A DNA stretch of 64,000 bases, taken from NCBI GenBank assembly GCA_023433405.1, contig JAEZCT010000019.1:1-64000 (forward strand). The letters run 5' to 3'. The translations under genes were made by a program, and so were the position numbers. The stretch's first letter is position 1. Every line of letters begins with the position of its first letter. The DNA is from Bacillota bacterium. GTDB lineage: Bacteria; Bacillota; Clostridia; Oscillospirales; Ruminococcaceae. This document shows positions 1-8,322 of the stretch, one piece after another. The notes beneath the pieces are model-generated. The model ran no database searches, had not been told where the DNA came from, and saw only the letters and a program-made list of their open reading frames with translations.

Positions 1-54
1 TTTGCCCTTGCTTTGAGCTGGGTGCAGGGTGTCCCTGCTTCGCTTTACTAAATT

Positions 55-84
55 GCTTACTTTTCTCGAACAAGAAAAGTAAGC
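55..84. repeat. Perfect 12-bp hairpin in the left intergenic region
   Basis: GCTTACTTTTCT and its exact complement flank a 6-nt loop. No gene is seen in positions 1-382; the stretch holds this hairpin, a second GC-rich one and a 102-bp dispersed repeat. There is no T-run, so it is not a clear terminator. It may be the remnant of a mobile element or belong to a gene left of the window. Confidence 0.5.
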
Positions 85-210
85 CGCCTGTCGGCGCGGG
101 TGCCGACGTTCCAACAACTTGATGATGATTACCTGAAAGCCAACCAAACACGAGGTTTAAAAAGCTGATTAGGGGACTTCAATAAACCATATCCTGATGA
201 GATCCAAAGA

Positions 211-251
211 CAGCAGCCGCCGGATTCTATAATATCATCCGGCGGCTGCTT
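211..251. terminator. GC-rich hairpin downstream of the dehydrogenase gene
   Basis: AGCAGCCGCCGGAT pairs perfectly with ATCCGGCGGCTGCT around an 11-nt loop. It lies about 130 bases past the stop of the minus-strand dehydrogenase gene. The T-run on the minus strand is poor (GTCTTT), so termination is plausible but weakly supported. Confidence 0.4.
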
Positions 252-267
252 ATGGATATGGGTTGTA

Positions 268-369
268 ATACTAATCTCCTCAAAAAGAGTCGATAAAAAT
301 CCGCGTGAAAACCCATAAATTAAAGCTTTTCACTTGATTTTTATACTCTTTTAAATCGGATATTAGTAT
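268..369 (+). repeat. 102-bp MITE-like palindromic repeat, copy A
   Basis: Full-length member of a dispersed family. The ends are ATACTAAT and ATTAGTAT, with a conserved core containing GTGAAAACCCATAAATTAAAG and TTTCAC, and the two halves are imperfectly complementary over most of their length. Other full copies in this window are B (6302), C (20744), E (25899), G (52675), H (54261), I (60412) and J (62458). It carries no coding capacity. Confidence 0.85.
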
Positions 370-382
370 AAGGTGGCTGCGC

Positions 383-1363
383 CTATAGCTCGTTTGCGCA
401 CTGACCGGTCGTGATAAGCTCGTTAAGGTTAAAAAGGGTGGTGCCAATGATGCCGCCAATCGCCTCATCGGTATAAAACGCGGTGTGGGTGGTGAATATG
501 ACCCTGTCATGCGCAATCAGACGTTCCAGCAGCTCATTGCCAAAGGGCTTCCTGTGGTATTCCAGCCGCTTATAGGTATTCTCGAATTCGTACACATCAA
601 AGGCATAGCCTGAAAGCTTACCTTCCTGGAGGGCGGCAAGCACAGCCTCGCTGTCGATTAATCCGCCACGGGCGGTATTTACCAGCATAGCGCCGGGCCT
701 TAACCTCTTTATCGACTCCGCGTTAATGATATGATGGTTGTCGGCGGTCAGGGGGCAGTGGAACACCACAATATCGCTTTGCTTTAACAGCTCGTCAAGC
801 TCGGTATAAACCGCAAGGGACTCCACCTCGGGATTACGATAAAGGTCGCTTGCAAGAATGCGGCAGCCAAAGCCGCCCAGCATACGAATGGTCTCAGCGC
901 CGATTCTCCCGGTGCCAACGACCCCAACCACCTTGGTGCGCAGCTCCATGCCCCGCAATCCGGCCAGCCGGAAATCGTAATTCTCAATTCGCCGGTACTG
1001 CATTGTGCGCTTTCTTAAAAGCTCCAGCATCAGCATTACCGTATGCTCTGCGATGGAGCTCGGGGAGTAAACCGGCACACTTGCCGCGCGCAGGCCATAT
1101 TTTTTAATAGCCGGTTGATTGAGGTGGTCAACCCCTGCTGTTCTGGTGAGTATATATCTCACGCCATTGCCTTTGAGCGCGGCGCAAAGCTCCTCATTGA
1201 CCACGGTGGCGGCAATAATACCTACCGCGTCATACCCTTGAGTAAGCGCGACATTTTCGGTGGTGAGAACATCGGGGGTATAAGCAATGGCAAACCCGTA
1301 GGAATTTTCTCTCGTAAACAGGGCGGTTTCGTCCTCGCGGTGTCCGGTAATCAGTATTTTCAT
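383..1363 (-). CDS. D-2-hydroxyacid dehydrogenase (D-lactate dehydrogenase-like)
   Basis: NAD-dependent D-isomer 2-hydroxyacid dehydrogenase of 326 residues, the normal family length, probably interconverting pyruvate and D-lactate in the cytoplasm. Visible motifs are the Rossmann nucleotide-binding loop GVVGTGRIGAE near residue 150, the NTARGGLIDSEAV segment with the catalytic Arg, and FTTHTAFYTDEA with the catalytic His near the C-terminus. The ATG at 1363 is chosen because GGGGAG sits 7 bases upstream; an upstream in-frame ATG at 1441 lacks a comparable site. It follows anfO on the same strand but 345 bases away, so it is probably its own transcript. VanH-like or other 2-ketoacid substrates cannot be excluded. 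Confidence 0.85.
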   Translation of the reverse strand: MKILITGHREDETALFTRENSYGFAIAYTPDVLTTENVALTQGYDAVGIIAATVVNEELCAALKGNGVRYILTRTAGVDHLNQPAIKKYGLRAASVPVYSPSSIAEHTVMLMLELLRKRTMQYRRIENYDFRLAGLRGMELRTKVVGVVGTGRIGAETIRMLGGFGCRILASDLYRNPEVESLAVYTELDELLKQSDIVVFHCPLTADNHHIINAESIKRLRPGAMLVNTARGGLIDSEAVLAALQEGKLSGYAFDVYEFENTYKRLEYHRKPFGNELLERLIAHDRVIFTTHTAFYTDEAIGGIIGTTLFNLNELITTGQCANEL

Positions 1364-1546
1364 GGTCAGACTCCCCTTTCCGGGAAATAATGCGGTTGCT
1401 TCGTACATTATAATTCGGCGTTTTCCGGCTGTCAATCGCACTCATGTCCATTCAAGGGCTCATTCCAATTGCCACATTTAACATTGTTATATCCTATCGG
1501 TTATTCGCACAATATGGCTCCGGTTTTTAACGAGTCTCGCATAACG

Positions 1547-1598
1547 CAGCAAAGCCACCGGGGCAGACACCGCGAGCGGCGTCCCGATGGCTTTGCTG
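1547..1598. other. 16-bp inverted repeat between anfO and the dehydrogenase gene
   Basis: CAGCAAAGCCACCGGG and CCCGATGGCTTTGCTG match at 15 of 16 positions around a 20-nt GC-rich loop. It lies about 110 bases beyond the anfO stop on the minus strand and could mark the 3' end of the anf transcript, but no U-tract follows. The rest of the 1364-1707 gap shows nothing recognisable. Confidence 0.4.
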
Positions 1599-1707
1599 TG
1601 TTATGATATTCTCATCAAAAAAGGAGTGAAGGAGTGGAGGAAAAAGCAATAATAACAGTTTGGCCGCAGTCACTCATGGCCTTGCCCCGGCAGACGTCAC
1701 GACACCC

Positions 1708-2337
1708 TCATGACTTTTTGAGCGTTACCGTTACCAAAAGCCCCGTGCCGTTAGGCTGCGATTCCATCGTCAATCCATATTTGGGCAACTCCCGTTCAAA
1801 CCATTTAGGAATATGCTCACATTGTATCCTCAGCTCATAAAAGGCGGTTTCTTTAAAAAAGGCCAAAAGAATCTGCTGGGAGTTTACGGAGGTACGGTGC
1901 TTCATGACCTCGGTTAAATCAATAGAATAGTAGCCGTCCTTCCATTGCGCAGGCTTAATGACCTCATCCTCCTTCAACCCCTGCGCCGCGCACAGAACCG
2001 GCTGGGCGTGGTAGGACGCGATGTCATTGAGGAAATTCTCAGCCGCCATGCCCTGAAAGCCCTCCATCTCCCACATCGAGACTGTGTGGCGTTCAAACAC
2101 CACGCGGTAGGTTCCGCGAAAACGCTGGGCAGCGAGTATTGTGCAGGGAAGCAACCAGGCGCAGACCGCGTCAAGCTGGGAGCGGAAGGCAGAGGGTTGG
2201 TCGATTCCATGGGTCTGATAGGGTAACTCCCGCAGCTTTGCCCATCCGTTTTCCTGTTTTTCATAGAGCCTGATAACCCCGCCCCGTTCAAACGCCGAAA
2301 CATGGCCCTGTTCGTCCTCCAGTACCGCTATCTGCAT
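1708..2337 (-). CDS. anfO: AnfO-family Fe-only nitrogenase accessory protein (copy 1)
   Basis: A 209-residue cytoplasmic protein recognised as AnfO. It starts MQIAVLEDEQG, has an LYEKQENGW segment near residue 27, a central Cys-containing strand (LLPCTILAAQRFRGTYR) and a C-terminal LRIQCEHIPKW element. AnfO is genetically tied to Fe-only nitrogenase in other diazotrophs, but its biochemical role is unknown. A strong GGAGGAGG precedes the ATG. It is the last gene of the presumed anfHI1I2DGK-nifB downstream run, 142 bases after the MORN-like gene. A divergent relative (same QIAVL start and Cys-His-Pro-Trp element) lies at 46875-47492 next to the Mo nitrogenase genes. Confidence 0.8.
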   Translation of the reverse strand: MQIAVLEDEQGHVSAFERGGVIRLYEKQENGWAKLRELPYQTHGIDQPSAFRSQLDAVCAWLLPCTILAAQRFRGTYRVVFERHTVSMWEMEGFQGMAAENFLNDIASYHAQPVLCAAQGLKEDEVIKPAQWKDGYYSIDLTEVMKHRTSVNSQQILLAFFKETAFYELRIQCEHIPKWFERELPKYGLTMESQPNGTGLLVTVTLKKS

Positions 2338-2479
2338 TTCAAACCTCCTCCGATCATGAAATGGTTTGCCGTTTTTTTGTATTATACTAGAATTAAGCCG
2401 AATAAAATGGCTTTATACTTAACCGATTGGCATGGGCGTGGGTTAGATTTTTGGGAAGAGGCTTTCGTAAGGATTGGTA

Positions 2480-3424
2480 TTAACCGCAGCCCGCACAGCC
2501 TCCGCCGCAATCTCCCTCACAACTCATCGCCTGACCGCCAAAATCGGGCAGGAACAGGAACTCGCACTCGGCAATTACAAAAAACTTGTTACATTGACCA
2601 TCATCTATACTTATACTCCGCCCGTCAAAGGTCACCACCAAGGGCAGCATTTGAGGCACCTCATCGGTAAGTCCCGGGCGTGTACGGGAGGAGATTACCG
2701 CACGCTCGCCTGTCACGCGGTTTTTAACCACCACATCACCCGAGGTGGAAAGCCGGGTAAGCGCACCCGCCTCGCTAAACCGCAGGGAGTTAAGGTCTGC
2801 GTCAACGCCAAGCGCGGTGTTATCATAGGCCTTGAGCAACCCTACGGGGGTTGGCACACTCACCGGAGCCGCGGGCTCCAGCGATTGAAGTGCCCCCGAT
2901 GCATACAGCTTAAAGCCAATCCGTGTCGGGACGACCCCCACGGAGGTTTTTACGGGGACAATCTCCTCAGGCCAGAGAATCAGGCTGCGTAAATTTCCGC
3001 TTTGATAAAACCGCAGCCCCAGCGGCTTTGCCGTAAAGCTTGCAAAGGGAAACTCGAACCATACCGGTTTTGCAAGCGCCTTCTCCTCCCGCTCCGACCA
3101 GCCAAAGCCAATTTGGCCGTTAAGGGGAAAGATGCTGTCCAGCGAGCCGTCCTCATAAAAGGTCACAAGCTCTGCCGGAAAAGGCCCCATGGGGGTTTGC
3201 AGGTTGGTCTGCTCCTCCAGCGCAACGCTTCTTATCGCGCCGCTTTCGTAAAACGAGAGGGATTTTAGCTCCTTGTTACGCATATCCGGTCTGCCGTAAC
3301 GGGGGATTAGGGTTCCATACGAGCTTTCTATGAGGTTTTTCTCGTTGAGGGTGCAGTCCTCTATCTGACCGTTGGGGTAGCTGGTAAAGCTAGTGATGCC
3401 ACCCAAAGTTCGTGCGGAAAGCAT
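2480..3424 (-). CDS. MORN-like repeat protein with four-cysteine tail, nitrogenase-linked (copy 1)
   Basis: 314 residues of unknown function. Six short repeats of the form FY-x-S/D-G-x-L-x-S-L are visible (for example SFYESGAIRSV, TFYEDGSLDSI, RFYQSGNLRSL, KLYASGALQSL), resembling MORN/YwqK-type beta-hairpin repeats. The last 15 residues end CEGDCGGGCAGCG, four cysteines in CxxxCxxxCxxC spacing that look like a metal or Fe-S site. No signal peptide or membrane segment is visible. The ATG at 3424 is preceded by AAGGAGG at 8 bases. It lies between the flavoprotein and anfO genes at the end of the anf cluster. A clear paralogue with a comparable Cys tail is at 45687-46658 beside the Mo nitrogenase. 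Confidence 0.75.
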   Translation of the reverse strand: MLSARTLGGITSFTSYPNGQIEDCTLNEKNLIESSYGTLIPRYGRPDMRNKELKSLSFYESGAIRSVALEEQTNLQTPMGPFPAELVTFYEDGSLDSIFPLNGQIGFGWSEREEKALAKPVWFEFPFASFTAKPLGLRFYQSGNLRSLILWPEEIVPVKTSVGVVPTRIGFKLYASGALQSLEPAAPVSVPTPVGLLKAYDNTALGVDADLNSLRFSEAGALTRLSTSGDVVVKNRVTGERAVISSRTRPGLTDEVPQMLPLVVTFDGRSISIDDGQCNKFFVIAECEFLFLPDFGGQAMSCEGDCGGGCAGCG

Positions 3425-3504
3425 AACGCGCACCTCCTTCTACTGTATCGGATTAGCAATGGCTTAAAACAGGGTCAAAGACCATGTTTTGTGTATATTT
3501 GCGG

Positions 3505-4053
3505 CTATCTCGATTCGAACTGCTGCGGCTCGGCAGCGTGAAAAAGGCTTTCCTTCGGCGCGGAGTTTTCCTTTGCGGTCAGCTCCTTCGGCGTGACGCG
3601 AAAGACAGAAACCGCGTTGCCGTCTAAGGCGGAGCGGTAGCCCTCCACCAGCTTCGCCTGTATCCTTTGCTCATAAAGACCCGGCGTAAATTTTTGCAAA
3701 AGTGCCTGTAACACGCCCGCGGCCTCCTGCGAGTCGGTTACCCGCTGCGCCTTGCCAAACAGCATAACACTGAAATACGCGGTATCCGCGTGGCAGGGTA
3801 CGGGATCGGTGACGGTGCCGATCTCCTCATACACCGTAAAGCTGACGTTTGGGGCGGCGGCAAGCAGGTCTACCTTTTTGCCCGACCCCATACCGTGGAA
3901 GTAAACCGAGCCGTCCAGCCATACAAAGTTGACGGGTACCGCATAGGGGTAATCCCCCGCCGCCATGCTGATAACGCCCACACGGGAACGGGTTAAAAAC
4001 GCGTTGATTTTCTCCTGATCGGTACAGCTTCTTGCGGTATAACGTATTTGCAT
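3505..4053 (-). CDS. Pyridoxamine 5'-phosphate oxidase-family (NimA-like) flavin-binding protein
   Basis: 182-residue split-barrel protein of the PNPOx-like/NimA group, which binds FMN (sometimes heme or F420) and reduces small molecules. The family pattern is visible: residues near 15-50 give FLTRSRVGVISMAAGDYPYAVPVNFVW with motif breaks typical of these proteins, then VYFHGMGSGKKVDLL. GGAGGG lies 7 bases before the chosen ATG; an upstream in-frame ATG at 4074 has no such site. It sits between the amidotransferase-like gene and the MORN-like gene in the anf run, which suggests but does not prove a nitrogenase-related role. A weaker family member is at 40649-41110. Substrate unknown. Confidence 0.75.
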   Translation of the reverse strand: MQIRYTARSCTDQEKINAFLTRSRVGVISMAAGDYPYAVPVNFVWLDGSVYFHGMGSGKKVDLLAAAPNVSFTVYEEIGTVTDPVPCHADTAYFSVMLFGKAQRVTDSQEAAGVLQALLQKFTPGLYEQRIQAKLVEGYRSALDGNAVSVFRVTPKELTAKENSAPKESLFHAAEPQQFESR

Positions 4054-4095
4054 CGTGCATCCCTCCATGTTCAACTGATACGAATAACGGCCTTA

Positions 4096-4183
4096 AAGTG
4101 CATAAGAAGACGTGAAAAGCTTAGGCTAAAGGGTTTATACGCGTATATTCATCTACCCTTCTGCACTTTTTGAGGGGGTTCAT
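4096..4183 (-). repeat. Decayed copy of the 102-bp repeat
   Basis: The stretch GTGAAAAGCTTAGGCTAAAGG through CTGCACTTTTTGAGGGGGTT aligns with the reverse complement of the longer variant copy D at 24660. Both share the CTRCCCTKCTRCACTTTT-type inner extension absent from the 102-bp form. The right end runs to within a few bases of the amidotransferase-like gene's stop codon. Confidence 0.6.
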
Positions 4184-4911
4184 ATAACCGCCTGCTTGGT
4201 GCGACAGGCGGCAAATTGCTTCTCAAGCGCGGTTAAAAACTGTCTCATCCAGCTGTTATCCTGGGCGATATATTCGGGGTGGGACAGCACCTCCTCCGGC
4301 TCTTGCACATACGCGCCCGGAATCATCTCATCCCGGCAATTTTCAACCAGCCCCGCTACGAGTTCCGGCGTATTCTCAAGATGGAACTGAAAGCCGAACA
4401 CACGATCTTCAAAGGCAAACGCCTGATGGGCGCAGGCGTCGCTTTCCGCCAACAGCTCCGCCTCCACGGGCAGTGTGCTGAAGGTATCGCCGTGCCATTG
4501 AAACACGATGGGCGCAGACGGCAGGAAGGAAAGCGCGGGGTGCCGTTTGCCCGCCTCGGTCAGCCGCACCGGAAGCCACCCAATCTCCTTTTGCGGGCTT
4601 TTGGTGACCTCCCCACCCAAAACATCCGCGATCAGCTGTGCGCCAAGGCAAAGGCCCAGCACAACCGAGCGGTTGTTCTCAATGACGGACTGGATAAAAA
4701 CCTTTTCCTCCGCAAGCCAGGGGTACTTTGCTTGCTCATAGATGTTCATGGGCCCGCCCATAATTACCAGCCAGTCAAAGGAATCGGGCTCGGGCAGCAC
4801 CTCACCCGCAAAGAGCATGGTTTTTGTGACGCAATGCCCGTTCTCCCGCGCCCAGTCAAGAATAATGCCGGGGTTCTCAAACGGCACATGCTGCAAATAA
4901 TGTAACGTCAT
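4180..4911 (-). CDS. Class I glutamine amidotransferase-like protein (GMP synthase-like)
   Basis: 243-residue stand-alone class I glutamine amidotransferase domain, which normally hydrolyses glutamine and hands ammonia to an acceptor. The nucleophile elbow is GLCLGAQLIADVLGG (Cys near 86), and the catalytic His-Glu pair is seen in FGFQFHLENTPE near residue 175. LVIMGGPMNIYEQ near residue 50 is the oxyanion-type loop of the GMP-synthase-like subgroup. It begins 46 bases after the nifB stop and is likely cotranscribed with the anf genes. The acceptor substrate is unknown; gamma-glutamyl hydrolysis is another activity of this subgroup. Confidence 0.8.
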   Translation of the reverse strand: MTLHYLQHVPFENPGIILDWARENGHCVTKTMLFAGEVLPEPDSFDWLVIMGGPMNIYEQAKYPWLAEEKVFIQSVIENNRSVVLGLCLGAQLIADVLGGEVTKSPQKEIGWLPVRLTEAGKRHPALSFLPSAPIVFQWHGDTFSTLPVEAELLAESDACAHQAFAFEDRVFGFQFHLENTPELVAGLVENCRDEMIPGAYVQEPEEVLSHPEYIAQDNSWMRQFLTALEKQFAACRTKQAVI

Positions 4912-4957
4912 TGTCTGACCAACCCTTTCCTAGCGCCTTCCCCCGGGCGGGCGCTTT

Positions 4958-6223
4958 TTATGCAATGGTATCAATTTGCCCGGCTCCCAGCAGCTTTGCT
5001 GCCTCCTCAATGCCCTGCCCGATACGGTTATACATGGTAAGGACGCGGATTCCCTTCTTCTCAAACGCCGCGGAAGGATACAGCCCCGCCCGCATACAAA
5101 GAATGGCTTGGCAGTCGCATAGCCGGCCGATTACCGCCTCCAGCTTCTTGCCATCCTCCTCGGTGCGCGGGTCCGCGCAGTAAGGGGGCGTCTCCCTCTC
5201 CTCCACAAGCACAGACCGTCCCTGCCGATAATCATAGATCAAAAACCGGTCGCAATACCCAAAGTGCTGGTCGATGAGCTGCCCGTCCTTGGAGCACACC
5301 GCAAACCGATAGCTTTGTTCTGCCGGCACAGGCTCGTGCGGTGCGGCCTTGGAGGGACATTGGGCAAAATTGAGGCATACATCATGGCTTAGGGTTCCCA
5401 CGGCATCCGCCCTGCACTGCTTGCAGTGGTACATTTGGGGCAGCATGACCTCGCAGCTATTGCGAATACGGTTAAGCTCGGCGTTGCTCATTGCCTCTAT
5501 GGATTCAAACGCGCTACCCTTGACGGGAATAAGCTGCATAATATTAGTTATTCTACAGCCCGCGTCCTTCACCGTAAAGACAATCTCGTTTATCTCCTGC
5601 TCGTTAATGCCTTTGAGCAGCACGATATTCACCTTGACCACCACCCCCATGGCGGCGAGGTAGCGTATACCAAACAGCTGGTTTTGCAATAGCAGCGAGG
5701 CCGCTTCTTTGCCGGTATGCCGCTTGCCAAGGTAGGTGACATGGTCGTATATCATGGCCCCGGTTTCGGAGTTTACCGTATTTACCGTCACCGTTACATG
5801 GGTAACCCCCAAAGAGATTAGGTGGTTCATATAAAAGGGGAGCATCAGCCCGTTGGTGGAAAGGCAAAAGGTTACATTGGGGTCAAGCTCGCGTATCCTT
5901 TGCAGCGCATCCTTTACCTGCTCAAAGTTTGCGAGGGGGTCGCCGGGCCCCGCAATACCTACGACGGTAAGGTTTGGCATTGCCTTTTTTACCGCAATAA
6001 AGCGTTCCACCGCCTGGGCGGGGGACAGCACCGCACTGACGACGCCGGGACGCGATTCGTTGACGCAATCGAACTTGCGCACACAATAGTTACACTGTAT
6101 GTTACACCGGGGCGCAATGGGCAGATGAATGCGCGCGTTGCCAGACGCGCCGCAATTAAAACAGGGATGGGCGGCCGTTTTTCGCGCAATGGCTTCCGCT
6201 TCTTTTTGTAAAGCAATACTCAT
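4958..6223 (-). CDS. nifB: Nitrogenase cofactor biosynthesis protein NifB (anf-linked)
   Basis: 421-residue radical SAM enzyme that fuses two [4Fe-4S] clusters around a carbide to make NifB-co, the common precursor of FeMo-co and FeFe-co. Cys40/Cys44/Cys47 form the radical SAM CxxxCxxC (RCNIQCNYC). The N-terminal HPCFNCG and the later YHCKQCRADAVG are the family's extra cluster ligands. After about residue 310 comes a NifX/NafY-like domain (FAVCSKDGQLIDQHFGYCDRF). The ATG at 6223 has AGGGAGG upstream; an in-frame upstream ATG does not. It lies downstream of anfK after a 324-base gap with a repeat. A second NifB domain is fused to NifN at 54397-57051, so this copy probably serves the Fe-only enzyme. 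Confidence 0.95.
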   Translation of the reverse strand: MSIALQKEAEAIARKTAAHPCFNCGASGNARIHLPIAPRCNIQCNYCVRKFDCVNESRPGVVSAVLSPAQAVERFIAVKKAMPNLTVVGIAGPGDPLANFEQVKDALQRIRELDPNVTFCLSTNGLMLPFYMNHLISLGVTHVTVTVNTVNSETGAMIYDHVTYLGKRHTGKEAASLLLQNQLFGIRYLAAMGVVVKVNIVLLKGINEQEINEIVFTVKDAGCRITNIMQLIPVKGSAFESIEAMSNAELNRIRNSCEVMLPQMYHCKQCRADAVGTLSHDVCLNFAQCPSKAAPHEPVPAEQSYRFAVCSKDGQLIDQHFGYCDRFLIYDYRQGRSVLVEERETPPYCADPRTEEDGKKLEAVIGRLCDCQAILCMRAGLYPSAAFEKKGIRVLTMYNRIGQGIEEAAKLLGAGQIDTIA

Positions 6224-6301
6224 ATGGTGACAAAACCTCCCTGGCGAAAAATCGGTTGCTCCGCGCGGCGCCGCAACGAAAACGGCGGGCAAAACCTGCT
6301 T

Positions 6302-6403
6302 ATACTAATATCCGATTTAAAAGAGTATAAAAATCAAGTGAAAAGCTTTAATTTATGGGTTTTCACGCGGATTTTTATCGACTCTTTTTGAGGAGATTAG
6401 TAT
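6302..6403 (-). repeat. 102-bp MITE-like repeat, copy B (between anfK and nifB)
   Basis: Full-length, almost identical in sequence to copy A but in the opposite orientation, lying between the anfK stop and the nifB start on the transcribed strand. If anfHDGK and nifB share a transcript, the RNA carries this long imperfect hairpin. Confidence 0.85.
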
Positions 6404-6469
6404 TATACTAATCCTCATTGTTTAGATTGACCGCATCACACGAATGAAATCTGCCCGGAATATGATAAG

Positions 6470-6504
6470 TTTCTGCCAGTGACCGGTGCGGCCGCTGGCA
6501 GAAA
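6470..6504. other. Perfect 10-bp hairpin after anfK
   Basis: TTTCTGCCAG and CTGGCAGAAA flank a 15-nt GC-rich loop, 44 bases past the anfK stop. On the transcribed strand CTTATCAT follows rather than a U-run, so an RNA-stabilising or processing hairpin is as likely as a terminator. Confidence 0.45.
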
Positions 6505-6547
6505 TGTGAGCATTTCGGGCCAGAAACGTCCCAAGTGACAGCGCTTT

Positions 6548-7936
6548 TTACCAAACGTTAAGTACCCATTCTTTATTCTTTTTGTACTCCATATCGGTAA
6601 ATATGGTGTTGGCAATCTGCTCCGCGAGCCAAATCGCCCCTTCGTAGCCCACCACCGGATGGCGGTGCATTCCCGCCCGGTCGTAAACGGGGAAGCCCAC
6701 GCGGAACATGGGTACATTGCAGTCGATAGAGGTAAAACGCCCCTTGGAGTGACCGAGAATGAGGTCAAGCTCCAGCCCCTTGTTCTTAATGCGATCCTCA
6801 AGATCCCACAGGTCGGCGTTTTTGACAATCTCCATGTCAAACTCCACATTCTCCTGCAAGGCTATTATCCGCGGATCCTTAACATAGGTTGCGTTGTCAT
6901 CACCCAACAGCAGCAGCACCGGCTTCATCTCAAGGTCTATGCAGAACTCCGCCAGCGCAACCACAAGATCGGGGTTGCCGTAAATGGCCACCTTTTTGTC
7001 GGCAAAGAACATGTGAACCAGGTCGCTGAGGGCATCGATGGCGATACCCCGTTCTCTCACCAGCGCCTCGGGAATGGGCTTGCCGGTTAAGAGGCTTACG
7101 TTCTTTAAAAACGTATCGGTGTTGCGAATGCCGATGGGGGTGGGGCCGATGACGGTGGGAATACCGAACTCATCCTCCAAGTACTTGGCGGCCTTTGCAC
7201 CCTCATAGCGGTTTAAGGCAATGGTGCCAAGGGCGTTGGCGGTATCCTGCAAGTCCTCAACCGTGGTGTCGCCGTGGGCAACCGTGTTGCCGTCAGGCAT
7301 AACCGGCGCGTCGAAGTTCTCAATTTCAAACAGCACGTTTGCGTCTACATCCATCACCTTAAGCAGGTGCTTTAGGGCGGTGACATCCCCGGGGTTAACC
7401 CAGCCGGTAAACAGGTTCAGCTTGCCGTTTGGCTCACCTTTTTTGGCAAAATAGGTGACGATATCGCGCACCGCCACGTCGTATCCGGTAACCATGCTGC
7501 CCACAAAGCTTGGGGTGTGAATGGGAATGAGGTGTACCTCACGCCCCGCGTATTTCTCCTGTAGTAAGCCAGCGTTGAGTTTTCGCACCACGCCGTCAAT
7601 ATCGTCGCCGATAACCTCGGTGGAGCAGGTGGAGATAATGGGTACGACCTTAACATGGGGGTAGCGCATAAGCAGCACATCCACCGCTTCCTCTACCCGG
7701 TTTAGCGCCCCGAAAACCGCGCCGTCCTCATGCACGGAGGAGGAGGCGATCTCAAAGCTCTCCTTAAAATGCTGGGAGAACAAAAGGCGGACGAACATAA
7801 CACAGCCCTGACCGCCGTGAACAATGCCGATGCAATCCTTTATGCCAATGCTGGCATACTGTGCGCCGCAGGGCTGGCAGGTGAAGATTGGGTTTATAAC
7901 ACCGGCGCGGGATTTATCTCTTAACTCACAAGACAT
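6548..7936 (-). CDS. anfK: Fe-only nitrogenase beta subunit AnfK
   Basis: 462 residues, the same length as Azotobacter AnfK, and with the diagnostic C-terminal NKEWVLNVW. It forms the FeFe protein with AnfD and AnfG and carries half of the P-cluster. The P-cluster cysteines are Cys20 (FTCQP), Cys45 (GGQGC) and Cys104 (STCSTE). The short N-terminus, lacking the extension of proteobacterial NifK, is normal for AnfK. It starts 14 bases after anfG and has a GGAGGGG site. VnfK is the nearest alternative, but the neighbouring AnfD/AnfG sequences and the end motif favour the Fe-only type. Confidence 0.95.
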   Translation of the reverse strand: MSCELRDKSRAGVINPIFTCQPCGAQYASIGIKDCIGIVHGGQGCVMFVRLLFSQHFKESFEIASSSVHEDGAVFGALNRVEEAVDVLLMRYPHVKVVPIISTCSTEVIGDDIDGVVRKLNAGLLQEKYAGREVHLIPIHTPSFVGSMVTGYDVAVRDIVTYFAKKGEPNGKLNLFTGWVNPGDVTALKHLLKVMDVDANVLFEIENFDAPVMPDGNTVAHGDTTVEDLQDTANALGTIALNRYEGAKAAKYLEDEFGIPTVIGPTPIGIRNTDTFLKNVSLLTGKPIPEALVRERGIAIDALSDLVHMFFADKKVAIYGNPDLVVALAEFCIDLEMKPVLLLLGDDNATYVKDPRIIALQENVEFDMEIVKNADLWDLEDRIKNKGLELDLILGHSKGRFTSIDCNVPMFRVGFPVYDRAGMHRHPVVGYEGAIWLAEQIANTIFTDMEYKKNKEWVLNVW

Positions 7937-7950
7937 AGGGTTACCCCTCC

Positions 7951-8304
7951 TTAATAATGCGGGTCGTTCAGCTCTTCGTTGAGGGAGGCTTTAAAGGTTA
8001 AAAAATCCATCCGCTCATGAACGCTTGCCATCAGCTCTTTCACCTCATCCTTGGACATTTCGTTTATCCAAGGAAATCGTTGCTGATATGCGTCGGCAAG
8101 GCAAACCGCGTCGACCCAGTAGCATTTACTTTCCGGCGTGGTGGTGTCTACCTCTTCCCCGCATAGGATCTGCGAGGTCATTCCCAGAATGTTTTTGTTC
8201 TGGCGCTCCCTGTCCCATGCGCGGGAGTGGAACTGCCAAAGGCATTTTTTCATGATGTAATCTACAAGTAAATCCATTTTATCCTTCATTTGTACGGCTT
8301 GCAT
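7951..8304 (-). CDS. anfG: Fe-only nitrogenase delta subunit AnfG
   Basis: 117-residue delta subunit found only in the alternative (V and Fe-only) nitrogenases and needed for full activity of the FeFe protein. Recognisable blocks are LVDYIMKKCLWQFHSRAWDR near the start, CYWVDAVCLADAY in the middle and the terminal SLNEELNDPHY. It lacks the N-terminal extension of Azotobacter AnfG. AGGAGGGG lies 8 bases before the ATG, and the gene is spaced 18 bases from anfD and 14 from anfK, so translation is probably coupled in one transcript. Confidence 0.95.
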   Translation of the reverse strand: MQAVQMKDKMDLLVDYIMKKCLWQFHSRAWDRERQNKNILGMTSQILCGEEVDTTTPESKCYWVDAVCLADAYQQRFPWINEMSKDEVKELMASVHERMDFLTFKASLNEELNDPHY

Positions 8305-8322
8305 ATCTCTACCCCTCCTGCC

